A stretch of 43,811 nt of DNA from NCBI GenBank assembly GCA_021797825.1, contig JAJZZA010000024.1:1-43811 (forward strand), written 5' to 3'. Source of the DNA: Bacillota bacterium. GTDB taxonomy: Bacteria > Bacillota > Sulfobacillia > Sulfobacillales > Sulfobacillaceae. Positions 25,732 to 34,230 of this stretch are shown piece by piece. The notes below the pieces were generated by a model. That model saw nothing but the letters and a program-made list of their open reading frames with translations. It searched no databases and was not told the origin of the DNA. The stretch's first letter is position 1. The number at the start of each line of letters is the position of its first letter. Made by a program: the position numbers and the translations under genes.

Positions 25732-25761
25732 ATATTGTATACCAAAACACGCCTATTACAA
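25732..25761 (-). promoter_or_regulatory. Promoter of the NCS1 gene with shared operator motif
   Basis: On the minus strand: TTGTAA (25756-25761), a 16-bp spacer and TACAAT (25734-25739). The -10 lies inside TGGTATACAATAT (25732-25744), identical over 13 nt to the palindromic promoter before the GntR gene at 10380-10392. The match suggests common control by the GntR protein of the catabolic cluster. Confidence 0.6.
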
Positions 25762-25892
25762 GAAAATTTTGTATCTGACCTTTGTGCTTTGTATCCATTA
25801 GATCTCGGTCGAAGAGAGAAATTGGCGAAAGACGTTCTGTTGGCCTGCCGCGGGGTGGTCGGGTCGTCTCCCCTCGCGTGAGGAGACAAACC

Positions 25893-25992
25893 TATACTCC
25901 TCGCGTCTCACCATTGATGATGTAGGCGGCCGCCTTGAAGACTGGGAATTTGAGTGTCAACAGGATGTTGAGCTAAGCCTGGATAGTGGCTG
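25893..25992 (+). pseudogene. Relic fragment of GntR FCD domain (copy B)
   Basis: About 100 bp nearly identical to copy A at 3025-3125, and similar to part of the GntR pseudogene at 23963-24062. It retains the same LEDWEFECQQDV coding core, but the frame is open only briefly. No other part of a regulator gene surrounds it. The rest of 25762-26186 contains nothing else I can identify. Confidence 0.55.
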
Positions 25993-26186
25993 TTGGTGTC
26001 GGCAAAAACACTCGCTGATCACCTGTCTGAACGGCGATGGTGACCACCTTGGAGAACACGTCGCCCGAATACAAACAGAAGCTGACATCATTATTAACCC
26101 GCAACTTTCAGCTATTCGATAACGCGGCCTTATCGTTAATTGGAGCCGGCGAGGGGCGCTATCAATCCGCCGGATGTTCATCCGGG

Positions 26187-27074
26187 TTAGGGGGATTGCC
26201 CGGTGATGGATTCGATGAGGCGGACCAATGCGTGCTGCACCGGGGTGTCGAGACCGTTCTGCCGGCCCATGCGCACGATGTAGCCATTGATCGCCAGAAT
26301 CTCGGTCGGGCGTCCCGCGCGGACGTCTTGCAGCATGGAGGAGAGATTATCCCCGGTTGTTTGCGCCAACGCCGCCGCCTCGGCCAGCAACTCGCGATGG
26401 TCGGCGAGAGGAATCCCGGCTGCGCGGGCCACCTGAAGACCTTCGGCGAGGAGAGGAGATGCCAATTGCCATATCGGCAGGGCGGGCAATTCCCGGTTGA
26501 CGCAGTTGGCCAATGCCGACAAGGGATTGATAACGCTATTAAAAAGGAGTTTTCGCCAGCGCATGGACTGCAGTTGTGCTGGCGGTAGCCAGCGCCACCC
26601 CAGATTGCGGGCCAAAGTCATCTCTTTTAAAGAGCCTTCGGCCGCGTGGCCCGTGATCGGCAAGACCTCCTCGCCCACGTGGCGCACGATGACCGCAGGC
26701 TCAGGGGTGTCGATGCGGGTGCAGGCGGCGGTGGTCACCCCCATCGCCAACCGGTCGGGATTGGTTACCGAGGCGAAGATGTCTTCCTGGCCCATGCCGT
26801 TCATCAGGGAGATGACCAGGGCGTTCCCGCCATAGCGGGCGAGCCATTCGCGGACCAACGGCATGGCCGGCCATTTGACGAGGATCAAAACCACGTCAAT
26901 CGGTCCCGGATTATGGGTCCAAGGCAGAAATCGCGGGGTGACGGTGCTCTCGAACCCGTCGCCCCGGACTTGGTAGGTGGAAAGGGCGCGGCCCACTACG
27001 ATGGGCTGGGCGGAACGAAGCTGGTAGGCATAATAGCGGGCCAGTGCGCCAGTTCCCAATATGGCCAGCCGCAT
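26187..27074 (-). CDS. panE: 2-dehydropantoate 2-reductase family protein
   Basis: Ketopantoate reductase (PanE/ApbA) family, NADPH-dependent, making pantoate for CoA synthesis. From ATG 27074 (295 residues) the Rossmann motif ILGTGALARYYA is at the very N-terminus, VILVKWPAM follows, and VISLMNGMGQED and the catalytic region MRWRKLLFNSVINPLSAL are conserved. The frame is open upstream into panB, but this start is 4 nt after the panB stop and matches the family N-terminus. panB and panE form a two-gene operon; panC and panD are not in the window, so a non-CoA role is not excluded. Confidence 0.87.
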   Translation of the reverse strand: MRLAILGTGALARYYAYQLRSAQPIVVGRALSTYQVRGDGFESTVTPRFLPWTHNPGPIDVVLILVKWPAMPLVREWLARYGGNALVISLMNGMGQEDIFASVTNPDRLAMGVTTAACTRIDTPEPAVIVRHVGEEVLPITGHAAEGSLKEMTLARNLGWRWLPPAQLQSMRWRKLLFNSVINPLSALANCVNRELPALPIWQLASPLLAEGLQVARAAGIPLADHRELLAEAAALAQTTGDNLSSMLQDVRAGRPTEILAINGYIVRMGRQNGLDTPVQHALVRLIESITGQSP

Positions 27075-27078
27075 GGCC

Positions 27079-27939
27079 TTAGGATCCGCGATCGGCGAGA
27101 TGCCGTTCCCATTCTGCGTCCGCAATCTGGTAACTTTGGTCCGGACCCGGGAAGTGGCGTTGCTGCACCGCCTCCCGATAGGCGGTGAGGCCGTTGGTCA
27201 TGGCCGTGCGCACTTGGGCGAACGGTCGCACAAATTTGGGGTAGGCAGTCGAGAGCCCAAGGCAGTCGTGAAAAACCAGAACTTGTCCATCGACGCCTGG
27301 TCCGGCCCCAATGCCAATCGTGGGGATGGGCAGGGAGTTGGTGACTTCGGCCGCTACCCGATCAGGAATGCCTTCCAGCACCAAGGCGCATATCCCCGCC
27401 GCGGTCAACGCGCCAGCTTCTTGCAACAGGATGCGAATGGTGTCGGCGGTTTTGGCTTGAACCTTGTACCCGCCCATTTCGTGGACGCTTTGGGGAGTCA
27501 ATCCCAAATGGCCGACGACCGGAATCCCAAAGGCCACCAAGTGTTCGACGGTTGCGAGAACTTCGCGCCCTCCTTCCAGCTTGACCGCGTCGGCCTCGGT
27601 CTCCTGCATAACGCGCCCGGCGGCGTGCACCGCATCGGCCTGCAGGGCGTAGCTCATAAACGGCAAATCGACCACCATCATGGTGTTGGGCGCTCCGCGC
27701 CGCACGGCGCGGGCGTGATGAATCATGTCGTCGACGGTGACGGGTAAGGTGGTGGAGTATCCCAGGGTTGTCATGCCCAGGGAGTCACCCACCAAAATCA
27801 CGTCGACCTGCGACGCTTCGGCAACTTGCGCTTGCAGAACATCATAGGCTGTGATCCAGGTCAGCGGGATGCCGCCTTTGCGGGCTTTGAGCCCGGGAAT
27901 CGTTAGATTGCGCGTGATGAGACACCTCCCGCGGGTCAC
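27079..27939 (-). CDS. panB: 3-methyl-2-oxobutanoate hydroxymethyltransferase
   Basis: Ketopantoate hydroxymethyltransferase, first step of pantothenate synthesis (methylene-tetrahydrofolate plus 2-oxoisovalerate). Seen: [15 protein letters not shown], metal-site [45 protein letters not shown], the catalytic Glu in LVLEGIP and a [20 protein letters not shown] core. The only standard start near the family N-terminus is GTG 27939, which lacks a ribosome binding site. An ideal GGGAGGTG lies inside the gene 6 nt before an ATC codon at 27916-27918, where family members would start. The true start is therefore unclear. Confidence 0.9.
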   Translation of the reverse strand: MTRGRCLITRNLTIPGLKARKGGIPLTWITAYDVLQAQVAEASQVDVILVGDSLGMTTLGYSTTLPVTVDDMIHHARAVRRGAPNTMMVVDLPFMSYALQADAVHAAGRVMQETEADAVKLEGGREVLATVEHLVAFGIPVVGHLGLTPQSVHEMGGYKVQAKTADTIRILLQEAGALTAAGICALVLEGIPDRVAAEVTNSLPIPTIGIGAGPGVDGQVLVFHDCLGLSTAYPKFVRPFAQVRTAMTNGLTAYREAVQQRHFPGPDQSYQIADAEWERHLADRGS

Positions 27940-27950
27940 AAGTCAAAGGT

Positions 27951-27976
27951 CATGCAATTCCGCCAAGAATTGCGTG
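27951..27976. promoter_or_regulatory. Palindrome between divergent panB and acyl-CoA dehydrogenase
   Basis: GCAATTC (27954-27960) and GAATTGC (27967-27973) are perfect inverted arms with a 6-bp spacer; two of the next three flanking positions also pair. It sits in the ~110-bp divergent region between panB and the acyl-CoA dehydrogenase gene, a natural place for an operator. The binding protein is unknown. Confidence 0.45.
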
Positions 27977-28046
27977 TCGATCGATTATCATAGTAGGAGA
28001 CCGAGCCCCTTTCTGCAATGGCGGGGCTATTGGGAGGGAAACAACA

Positions 28047-29189
28047 GTGGATTTTGATCTGACTCGGGAAGAGACCATGATTCGTGACGCGGTGCGGGAT
28101 TTTGCCGAGGAGGTGGTTGCGCCCGGGGCCTCCGCGCGGGACGAAACCGCGGCCTTTCCGTACGACATCATGCAGCAAATGGGCGAACTGGGGTTTTTCG
28201 GCATTCCGTTTGCGGAGCAATGGGGTGGGGCCGGCGGCAGCACGGTAAGCTATGCGCTGGCGGTGGAGGAGATTAGCCGGGTGGACGCCGCGCTGGGGCT
28301 GGGATTTGCGGCCCACGTCTCTCTGGGCTGTTCGCCGGTTTATTATTTTGGTAACGAGCAGCAAAAACAAACGTATTTGACGGGAGCGATTCGCGGAGAC
28401 TACTTGGCATCATTCGGGTTAACCGAACCGGAAGCGGGTTCCGATGCGGGCGGCACCCGCACGCTGGCGTTGCGCACCGGCGACGCCTACCGAGTGTCGG
28501 GCACAAAAATTTTCATTACCAATGCCGGGCATGCCGGTTATCTGGTCGTGACCGCCCGCACGGCGGCATCCGACCGCCGAATTTCCAGTTTTATCATCCC
28601 CCGGGACACGCCCGGGGTGGAAATTCGTTGCGATTACAAAAAAATGGGGATGCGGTCGAGCGAGACATGTGAAATCCGTCTTCAGGACGTGGATATCCCC
28701 GCAGGCCATTTGCTGGGCGAAGAGGGCAAGGGATTTCAGCAGTTTCTTCAGATTTTGGATGGGGGACGGATTTCGATTGCCGCGATTGGTGTTGGGATCG
28801 CCCAGGGGGCCCTCGAGGCAGCGTTGGCCTATGCGGCCGAACGCCGGCAATTTGGCCGACGAATCAACGACTTTCAGGCCATTCAGTTTAAGCTGGCCGA
28901 CATGGCCATGGAGATTGAACTGGCGCGCACGATGGTGCTTAAGGCCGCCTGGCTAAAAGATCAAAACCGGGCGTTCGGCAAAGAAGCCGCCATTGCCAAA
29001 CTGTTTTCCTCGGAATCGGCCATGCGCGCGGCGAGTCAGGCTATTCAAATTCATGGCGGCAATGGCTACATGCGAGATTATCCGGTCGAAAGATTTCTTC
29101 GCGACGCCAAACTTTTGGAAATTGGGGAAGGCACCTCCGAAATTCAACGGTTGGTGATTGCGCGTCATTTGGGGATTGATGCACGGTGA
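28047..29189 (+). CDS. Acyl-CoA dehydrogenase
   Basis: FAD enzyme oxidising an acyl-CoA to the 2-enoyl-CoA, passing electrons to ETF; 380 residues, usual for short/branched-chain types. Seen: [13 protein letters not shown] (substrate and FAD signature), [57 protein letters not shown] and the catalytic Glu in [10 protein letters not shown] (~361). GTG 28047 follows GGGAGGG at about 8 nt. It begins a plus-strand unit with a biotinyl carrier, a carboxyltransferase and an HMG-CoA-lyase-like gene, the order expected for isovaleryl-CoA or similar branched acyl-CoA oxidation. Confidence 0.93.
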   Translation: MDFDLTREETMIRDAVRDFAEEVVAPGASARDETAAFPYDIMQQMGELGFFGIPFAEQWGGAGGSTVSYALAVEEISRVDAALGLGFAAHVSLGCSPVYYFGNEQQKQTYLTGAIRGDYLASFGLTEPEAGSDAGGTRTLALRTGDAYRVSGTKIFITNAGHAGYLVVTARTAASDRRISSFIIPRDTPGVEIRCDYKKMGMRSSETCEIRLQDVDIPAGHLLGEEGKGFQQFLQILDGGRISIAAIGVGIAQGALEAALAYAAERRQFGRRINDFQAIQFKLADMAMEIELARTMVLKAAWLKDQNRAFGKEAAIAKLFSSESAMRAASQAIQIHGGNGYMRDYPVERFLRDAKLLEIGEGTSEIQRLVIARHLGIDAR

Positions 29190-29869
29190 ACTCCCGATCG
29201 ACCCGGCTTTATGGCTGGCAGGAGGACGGGTTGGGCGGGGTGTGGCCTCCGAGCGCGGAACGCATGGCTTTATGGCGAGCGATGGTCCAAGCGCGGATCT
29301 TGTGGGCGCTGCCCCGGACCTGGGCTGACCGGGCGGCGGGGTGGGCGGTCGGGGCGGTGTTTCGGGTCGATCGGGTGCTTCGCTTGCCGGAGGAGGCGCA
29401 AACCTCCCTTTCTCCAGAAGGCGTGCCGACCGTGCTCCCCGATGCCATCGCGTGTTTGGTGCCGGATCGGACGGGACGGCTTTGGGCCTATACCCACCGC
29501 GCGGTGGGTTCGGCGGTGCGCGCCTGCCGCCATTTTCGAATTGGCGATGCGATGGCGGCGCCCGCCCGAATCGGCTGGCTGAACGGGTTGCCGAAGGTGA
29601 CGGGGCATACCGCTTGGAGGGCGCCGTCGCCGTGGCCGGGATGGGATGCCTGGGAGACAGATCGCCGCCTGCTCCTGTTTCATCCCCGTCTCTTGGGACC
29701 GGTGGGGGCAGTGCTGGCAGACGGGAGCTTCGAACCGTCTCCCGATCTGTGCGTGAAAGGGCCGCCGCACCGTGTTCGGGTGCGCGGCCCTATTGTGCCG
29801 AACGGTTTGTGGCAGAATAATAGGGTGGAACCGATGGACGCGGCGGAGGGATGGTTTTGGCTGCCGTAA
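29186..29869 (+). CDS. Unknown protein in acyl-CoA operon
   Basis: A 227-residue protein I do not recognise. It is rich in Trp, Pro and Arg, with no signal peptide, no cysteine pairs and no obvious nucleotide or metal motif. Recognisable stretches include [20 protein letters not shown] at the start, [20 protein letters not shown] in the middle and [20 protein letters not shown] at the end. GTG 29186 overlaps the stop of the acyl-CoA dehydrogenase gene (GTGA), and the biotinyl carrier gene follows within 40 nt. Translation is therefore coupled, and a role with the acyl-CoA enzymes is likely but unproven. Confidence 0.7.
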   Translation: MNSRSTRLYGWQEDGLGGVWPPSAERMALWRAMVQARILWALPRTWADRAAGWAVGAVFRVDRVLRLPEEAQTSLSPEGVPTVLPDAIACLVPDRTGRLWAYTHRAVGSAVRACRHFRIGDAMAAPARIGWLNGLPKVTGHTAWRAPSPWPGWDAWETDRRLLLFHPRLLGPVGAVLADGSFEPSPDLCVKGPPHRVRVRGPIVPNGLWQNNRVEPMDAAEGWFWLP

Positions 29870-29907
29870 CGCATCCGACGGATACGGACTGGGGAGGGAA
29901 TAGGGTA

Positions 29908-30120
29908 ATGACGGCTGTGACGGCAAGTTTGGCAGGCGTGGTGTTTAAGGTTTTGGTGGCTCCGGGCGACATGGTGGCGGTCGGACAAGAAGTCGTGCGT
30001 TTGGAGTCCATGAAAATGGAAATCCCGGTCGAGACGGAAGAGGGCGGCACGGTGCGCGAGGTCGTGGTATCCGAAGGGGATTTTGTCAATGAAGGGGATC
30101 CGTTGGTAATTATCGAATAG
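29908..30120 (+). CDS. Biotin/lipoyl carrier protein of acyl-CoA carboxylase
   Basis: A 70-residue single biotinyl domain. ESMKMEI places the biotinylated Lys at residue 36, flanked by the expected VAPGDMVAVGQEV and GDFVNEGDPLVII. I chose ATG 29908, after GGGGAGGGAATAGG; the same frame is open from 29851 but would only add unrelated residues. It lies 25 nt before the carboxyltransferase gene and carries carboxybiotin between a biotin carboxylase, which is not encoded here, and that enzyme. Confidence 0.9.
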   Translation: MTAVTASLAGVVFKVLVAPGDMVAVGQEVVRLESMKMEIPVETEEGGTVREVVVSEGDFVNEGDPLVIIE

Positions 30121-30145
30121 GCCGACCGGGAAAGGGGCATCACGG

Positions 30146-31663
30146 GTGAAGGCGGATGAACTGCAACGGCGCAAGGAAACCATGCTGGCCGGAGGCCCGG
30201 CAAAATATCATGTCAAACTGAAACAGGAACATAAACTGTCCGTGCGGGAGCGGCTTAAGCAGCTGCTGGATCCTGGTTATGTCGAGGATGGCCTGTGGGC
30301 GAACAACCTATCCCCCGGCTTGGCGGCGGATGGGGTGGTGACCGCCACCGGCACGATTGACGGACGGACAGTGGTGGTGATGGCCAACGATCCAACCGTC
30401 AAGGCGGGATCCTGGGGATTTCGAACGGTGGAAAAAATTCTGCGCATCCAAGAAAAAGCCCTGGAGTTGGATTGTCCCATATTTTATTTGGTGGATTCCG
30501 CCGGGGCACGGATTACCGATCAGATCCAAATGTTTCCGGGCCGGCGGGGAGCCGGCCGGATCTTTTACAATCAAGTCAAACTGTCGGGGCGGGTTCCGCA
30601 GATCTGTCTCTTGTTCGGTCCCTCGGCTGCGGGCGGCGCCTACATTCCAGCCTTTACCGACATTGTCATCATGGTTGACGGGAATGCCTCCATGTATCTT
30701 GGCTCGCCGCGCATGGCCGAAATGGTGATTGGCGAGAAAGTCACCCTGGAAGAGATGGGGGGAGCCCGCATGCACTGCACCGTAAGCGGGCTGGGAGATC
30801 TGCTGGCGTCCGGGGAAGATGAAGCAATTTTGCTGGGACGTCGGTATTTTCAATACATGCCAGACAACTGGCAAGGGATGCCGCCGATGATGGCGAGCCG
30901 TGATGCGGAGGCTCCAGACTGGGGACGGCTAATCCCGGAAAACCAAAATGTTCCGTTTGACATGCATCGGGTCATTTTGGGCTTGTCGGATGCGGGCACT
31001 TGGTTTCCTATCAAGCCCTTGTTTGCACCCGAAATCATCGTCGGCCTGGCGCGTCTCGGCGGTCGGGTGGTAGGGATTGTGGCCAATCAATCCAAGGTCA
31101 AGGGCGGCGTCTTGTTTGGGGATTCGGCCGACAAGGCCGCCCGTTTTATCAATCTGTGCGACGCCTTTAATATTCCCCTGTTGTTTTTGGCGGATGTTCC
31201 CGGCTTCATGATTGGCACCAAAGTGGAGCGCGCCGGAATTATCCGTCATGGCGCCAAGATGATTGCGGCGGTGTCGGAGGCCACGGTTCCGAAAATCAGC
31301 GTGGTGGTGCGAAAGGCATACGGAGCAGGCCTTTATGCCATGGCGGGACCGGCTTTTGGAGCGGATGCCTGTTTGGCGCTGCCCACGGCCCAGATTGCGG
31401 TGATGGGACCGGAAGCGGCCGTCAACGCGGTGTATTACAATAAGATTCAAGAAATTGAGGGGGATGAACGGCGCGCTTTTATTGCCGAAAAGCAGGACGA
31501 GTACCGGGAAGGCATTGATATTGGCCGTCTGGCGGCGGAAATGGTGGTGGATGATATCGTCGCACCGCAAGACCTGCGCGAGAATCTGATTCGACGGTTT
31601 GACGCGTATGCGGGGAGAGAGCGGGAATTTAGTCGACGCCGTCATCCGGTGACGCCGGTATAA
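30146..31663 (+). CDS. Acyl-CoA carboxylase, carboxyltransferase subunit
   Basis: Beta-type subunit of the propionyl-CoA/methylcrotonyl-CoA carboxylase family, which moves CO2 from carboxybiotin to an acyl-CoA; 505 residues, normal length. Two crotonase-like halves are visible: YLVDSAGARITDQIQMFPGRRGAGRIFYNQ, PSAAGGAYIPAFTD and MYLGSPRMAEMVIGEKVTLEEMGGARMH in the first; NQSKVKGGVLFGDSADKAARFI, FLADVPGFMIGTKVE and RKAYGAGLYAMAGPAFGADA in the second. The residues around IQMFPGRRGAG resemble methylcrotonyl-CoA more than propionyl-CoA types, but this is tentative. GTG 30146 has GGGAAAGGGG upstream. Confidence 0.92.
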   Translation: MKADELQRRKETMLAGGPAKYHVKLKQEHKLSVRERLKQLLDPGYVEDGLWANNLSPGLAADGVVTATGTIDGRTVVVMANDPTVKAGSWGFRTVEKILRIQEKALELDCPIFYLVDSAGARITDQIQMFPGRRGAGRIFYNQVKLSGRVPQICLLFGPSAAGGAYIPAFTDIVIMVDGNASMYLGSPRMAEMVIGEKVTLEEMGGARMHCTVSGLGDLLASGEDEAILLGRRYFQYMPDNWQGMPPMMASRDAEAPDWGRLIPENQNVPFDMHRVILGLSDAGTWFPIKPLFAPEIIVGLARLGGRVVGIVANQSKVKGGVLFGDSADKAARFINLCDAFNIPLLFLADVPGFMIGTKVERAGIIRHGAKMIAAVSEATVPKISVVVRKAYGAGLYAMAGPAFGADACLALPTAQIAVMGPEAAVNAVYYNKIQEIEGDERRAFIAEKQDEYREGIDIGRLAAEMVVDDIVAPQDLRENLIRRFDAYAGREREFSRRRHPVTPV

Positions 31664-31700
31664 CATGTGCACCACGTAATATCTACGGGGAGGAGCAGGA

Positions 31701-32576
31701 ATGAATATCTGGGAATTGCCGGAAGAGGTGGCGATCCGGGAAGTGGGCGCGCGTGATTTCCGCCGGTTGGCAATGGATGACCGGGTAGCGGTGATCGATG
31801 CCCTGACCATGGCGGGATTTGAGCGAATCGAGGCCGGCTCATTGGTGCCGGTGGGAGGCATGCCCGAAGATGATGCGGTAGGGGAGGTTATGGCGCGCAT
31901 TGAACGGAAACCGGGGATGACATACTCTGTCATGGTTTCCAATCCAGAGCAGGCGGAGCGGGCCCTGACCATGGATCCCGACGAACTGACCCTTCTCATG
32001 TCCGCCAGTGAAAGTCATAACCGTTGGATGACCGGCCGGGGGATGGCCGAGTCGTTGGTCGGGTTCAGCAAGATCTGTGATTTGGCGCGAGACCAGGCCG
32101 TGACGGTATCGGCGCTGATTACCGCTTCGTTCGGCTGCTCCTATGAAGGACGGGTGCCTCGCAGTGTCGTCATTGATCTGGCGTCCCGGATGGACAATAT
32201 GGGCATTGCGCGCGTAACGCTAAGTGACACGGTTGGAGCCGCCAACCCCGCGCAAGTGGCGGAGATGGTCAGAACGGTGCGGATGACGGTGCCGATGGTC
32301 CATCTCGGCCTGCATTTTCAAAATCGGCGGGGCACGGCGTTGGCCAACTTGGTGGTGGCGGTGCTGGCCGGGGCCACGCGGTTTGATACCGCCGTCGGCG
32401 GGGTGCCGGGGGCGTCGTTGACGGAAACCCCGGGAGCGCAAGGAGCGTCGGAAGAAGTGGTCTATTGTCTGCGGGAGATGGGGATTAATACCGGGGTTGA
32501 CATGACAAAATTGTTGGAGGCTGCCCGAATGTTGGCGGCGCAGTTGCCGGGGGGACTGGCCTCGAAAGTGACATAG
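31701..32576 (+). CDS. HMG-CoA-lyase-like protein with altered active site
   Basis: TIM-barrel protein of the HMG-CoA lyase/homocitrate synthase family, 291 residues. The fold signatures EVGARDFRRL, ASFGCSYEGRVP and LSDTVGAANPAQV and the C-terminal GINTGVDMTKLLEAARM are clear. The metal and catalytic set differs from true lyases. The Asp of RD is kept, but the HxHDT motif reads LHFQNRRG, losing the second His and the Asp. The GGCP loop with the catalytic Cys reads GGVPGASLTETPGAQ, with no Cys. GGGGAGGAGCAGG stands before ATG 31701. The protein may catalyse a variant reaction or be non-catalytic; it closes the acyl-CoA operon. Confidence 0.85.
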   Translation: MNIWELPEEVAIREVGARDFRRLAMDDRVAVIDALTMAGFERIEAGSLVPVGGMPEDDAVGEVMARIERKPGMTYSVMVSNPEQAERALTMDPDELTLLMSASESHNRWMTGRGMAESLVGFSKICDLARDQAVTVSALITASFGCSYEGRVPRSVVIDLASRMDNMGIARVTLSDTVGAANPAQVAEMVRTVRMTVPMVHLGLHFQNRRGTALANLVVAVLAGATRFDTAVGGVPGASLTETPGAQGASEEVVYCLREMGINTGVDMTKLLEAARMLAAQLPGGLASKVT

Positions 32577-32633
32577 GCCCGGCGGACCGGGCGATCCGGG
32601 CGAAGTGGCTGATGAGAAGAAAAAACCAAAAAA

Positions 32634-32671
32634 GGCGGCCGGCATCAGGGAATGTGCCAGCCGTCTTCTTT
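32634..32671 (+). terminator. Probable Rho-independent terminator
   Basis: An 11-bp stem with one mismatch (GGCGGCCGGCA, 32634-32644, with TGCCAGCCGTC, 32655-32665) and a 10-nt loop, then the T-rich TTCTTTG. It follows the HMG-CoA-lyase-like gene by about 60 nt and separates the acyl-CoA operon from the SOS cassette. Confidence 0.6.
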
Positions 32672-32673
32672 GC

Positions 32674-32724
32674 TTGCAGCAGACGTCATTTAAGAGGTAT
32701 AATGCTAAAGCGAACAAATGTTTT
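32674..32724 (+). promoter_or_regulatory. SOS promoter with LexA (DinR) box
   Basis: TTGCAG (32674-32679), an 18-bp spacer and a consensus TATAAT (32698-32703) form a strong sigma-70 promoter. From 32711 to 32724 lies CGAACAAATGTTTT, matching the Bacillus DinR/LexA consensus CGAACRNRYGTTYC at 13 of 14 positions. Its place just after the -10 would block transcription until LexA is cleaved. It precedes the ImuB/DnaE2 cassette. Confidence 0.85.
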
Positions 32725-32744
32725 CTAGCTCTGGGGGGATTAGG

Positions 32745-33821
32745 GTGGCGGTCGTGTACTGGCGCCTTGGGCATTTAACAACCGATGTTGCCGAGAGACC
32801 CTTGGGGCCGTTTGTGGTTTTTCAGGGCGATCGGGTCTTTGATGTGGATTCTGCGGGATGGGATGCCGGAATTCGGCCGGGTTATCGTCTGGGGGAGATG
32901 AAATGGCGGTATCCGCAGGCTGTCGGGGTGCCCTGGCAACCGAATCGATACACCAAAACCGCCGAGAATATTGTGCGGTGGCTTGAAAAACAGGCGGTGG
33001 CTTTTCAACAAACGGATGTGCGGTGGGGATGGTGGGAATGGCCGCGGCTGACCGAGGAGACTTGGCGTCGTTTGATTGCAGAGGTTGTGCCACGATGGGC
33101 AGGACGCCTGGAAGCGGGGATCGCGCGCCACCCGCTGCTAGCGGAGTGGGCGGCCGTTTCCGGAGAGGAATTGGGATTGCCGGCCTGGACGGCCTCCGAT
33201 TGGAGGGCATCTATTTTGCGTCCCCATCGCGAAGAGGCATTTTGGGCTCGGTTGCCGTTAAGTTATGTCCGGGATGTTCCGGCCGACACGCGGCGCTCAT
33301 GGCACAAACGGGGATGGACCACGGCTGGGGATGTGCCCGGACTGCTTGCCCGTATTCGTCAACCGTCAGCACCGGATGGGGGACGTCCTAGCATCCGGGT
33401 CGAGCGCCATTTTGAAGACGGATTGGAAATCGGGGTGGCGAGCGTTCTGCACGACATGGCTTTGGAGGTTTTTGCCCGGTTGCAATCCTCTGGTCAAGGA
33501 TTTCGACGGGGTATTTTGCAATGGCAGGCCGATGGCGGCATAGAGAGCCGCGAGCGGGAGTGGCCAACGGCGAAAGGCGATCGGACAGGGGTGGTGACCC
33601 GGGTAATGGCATTGTTGCAGGTTCCGCCCCGCATTCCGCCGGAACGGGTGGTGATGACCGTCGAAAAATTGGAAACCATCCGTGAGCAACTGGTCTGGTG
33701 GCAGGCCAATTCTTCCCAGGACATGACCAATATTTCGGCGCTGCATCGGTTTGTCTCGTCCCGTCGCGAATTGCTGCTGCAGCATTGGGATGTTTGGCGC
33801 ATGCCGGGACGATCCCGATGA
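32745..33821 (+). CDS. ImuB-like inactive Y-family polymerase protein
   Basis: Related to ImuB/DinB-family polymerases. It keeps the N-terminal palm layout (VAVVYWRLGH, PFVVFQGDRVFDVDSAGWDAGIRPGYRL) but lacks the catalytic DxD and SxDE motifs of active Y-family enzymes, which fits ImuB, a non-catalytic adapter. It has 358 residues. ATG 32718 lies inside the LexA box, so I chose GTG 32745, with TGGGGGGA 7 nt upstream. It starts an operon with DUF6504, a 54-residue protein and a DnaE2-type polymerase. ImuB in known cassettes links the polymerase to the sliding clamp; a clamp-binding motif is not obvious here. Confidence 0.78.
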   Translation: MAVVYWRLGHLTTDVAERPLGPFVVFQGDRVFDVDSAGWDAGIRPGYRLGEMKWRYPQAVGVPWQPNRYTKTAENIVRWLEKQAVAFQQTDVRWGWWEWPRLTEETWRRLIAEVVPRWAGRLEAGIARHPLLAEWAAVSGEELGLPAWTASDWRASILRPHREEAFWARLPLSYVRDVPADTRRSWHKRGWTTAGDVPGLLARIRQPSAPDGGRPSIRVERHFEDGLEIGVASVLHDMALEVFARLQSSGQGFRRGILQWQADGGIESREREWPTAKGDRTGVVTRVMALLQVPPRIPPERVVMTVEKLETIREQLVWWQANSSQDMTNISALHRFVSSRRELLLQHWDVWRMPGRSR

Positions 33822-34051
33822 AACCCCTCTCCCGCATTTGGGCCACCAACCGGGTTCCTGAGCGGTTTCTTTGGAACCGTCGGGAAGTGGTGATTGTCCG
33901 GGTGATCGATTATTGGCGGGATGTGGGCGAATGGTGGCGAAACGAACCGGAACTGTGGTTCTGGCGAGTGGAGGGACGTGACCGGGGAATTTATGAACTG
34001 GCTTGTGATCCGCAGCGTAATCAATGGTGGATGTATCACGTATACGATTAA
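33818..34051 (+). CDS. DUF6504 family protein
   Basis: A 77-residue Trp/Arg-rich protein with the DUF6504 pattern: PERFLWNRREVVIVRVIDYW, GEWWRNEPELWFWRVEG and YELACDPQRNQWWMYHVYD. The family is often encoded next to ImuB-like genes and has no assigned activity. ATG 33818 overlaps the previous stop (ATGA), so translation is coupled to the ImuB-like gene. The position supports a role in the DNA-damage polymerase complex. Confidence 0.8.
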   Translation: MKPLSRIWATNRVPERFLWNRREVVIVRVIDYWRDVGEWWRNEPELWFWRVEGRDRGIYELACDPQRNQWWMYHVYD

Positions 34052-34064
34052 GGGGGGCAAGCGA

Positions 34065-34229
34065 ATGTCAGGCATGGGGAAGATCATTCCGTTTCCCGGC
34101 GCGGTTAGTAGAGTGGCAGTTTCTGGACCTGTGGTTCGCATAGGCGGACGTCCATTCAGAATCCGGACCAATTCACGTTTGGCCTGGTTGTGGCAGTGGG
34201 TTCTGGAAGAATTTGCTGAATTCCAATAA
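34065..34229 (+). CDS. 54-residue protein in mutagenesis cassette
   Basis: A small protein preceded by AGGGGGG, with start ATG 34065, 13 nt after the DUF6504 gene and 1 nt before the polymerase start. The sequence begins MSGMGKIIPFPGAVSRVAVS and ends WLWQWVLEEFAEFQ, an amphipathic, Trp-rich helix. I do not recognise the family. Its place suggests it is a true gene and could be a polymerase-binding peptide, perhaps filling the place of the missing ImuA; that is a hypothesis. Confidence 0.6.
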   Translation: MSGMGKIIPFPGAVSRVAVSGPVVRIGGRPFRIRTNSRLAWLWQWVLEEFAEFQ

Positions 34230-34230
34230 A

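Noticed and set aside
25682-25798. N-terminal extension of the NCS1 permease with an extra hydrophobic segment
   Set aside because: It would place the promoter inside the gene, and ATG 25681 has a far better ribosome binding site and a normal family N-terminus.
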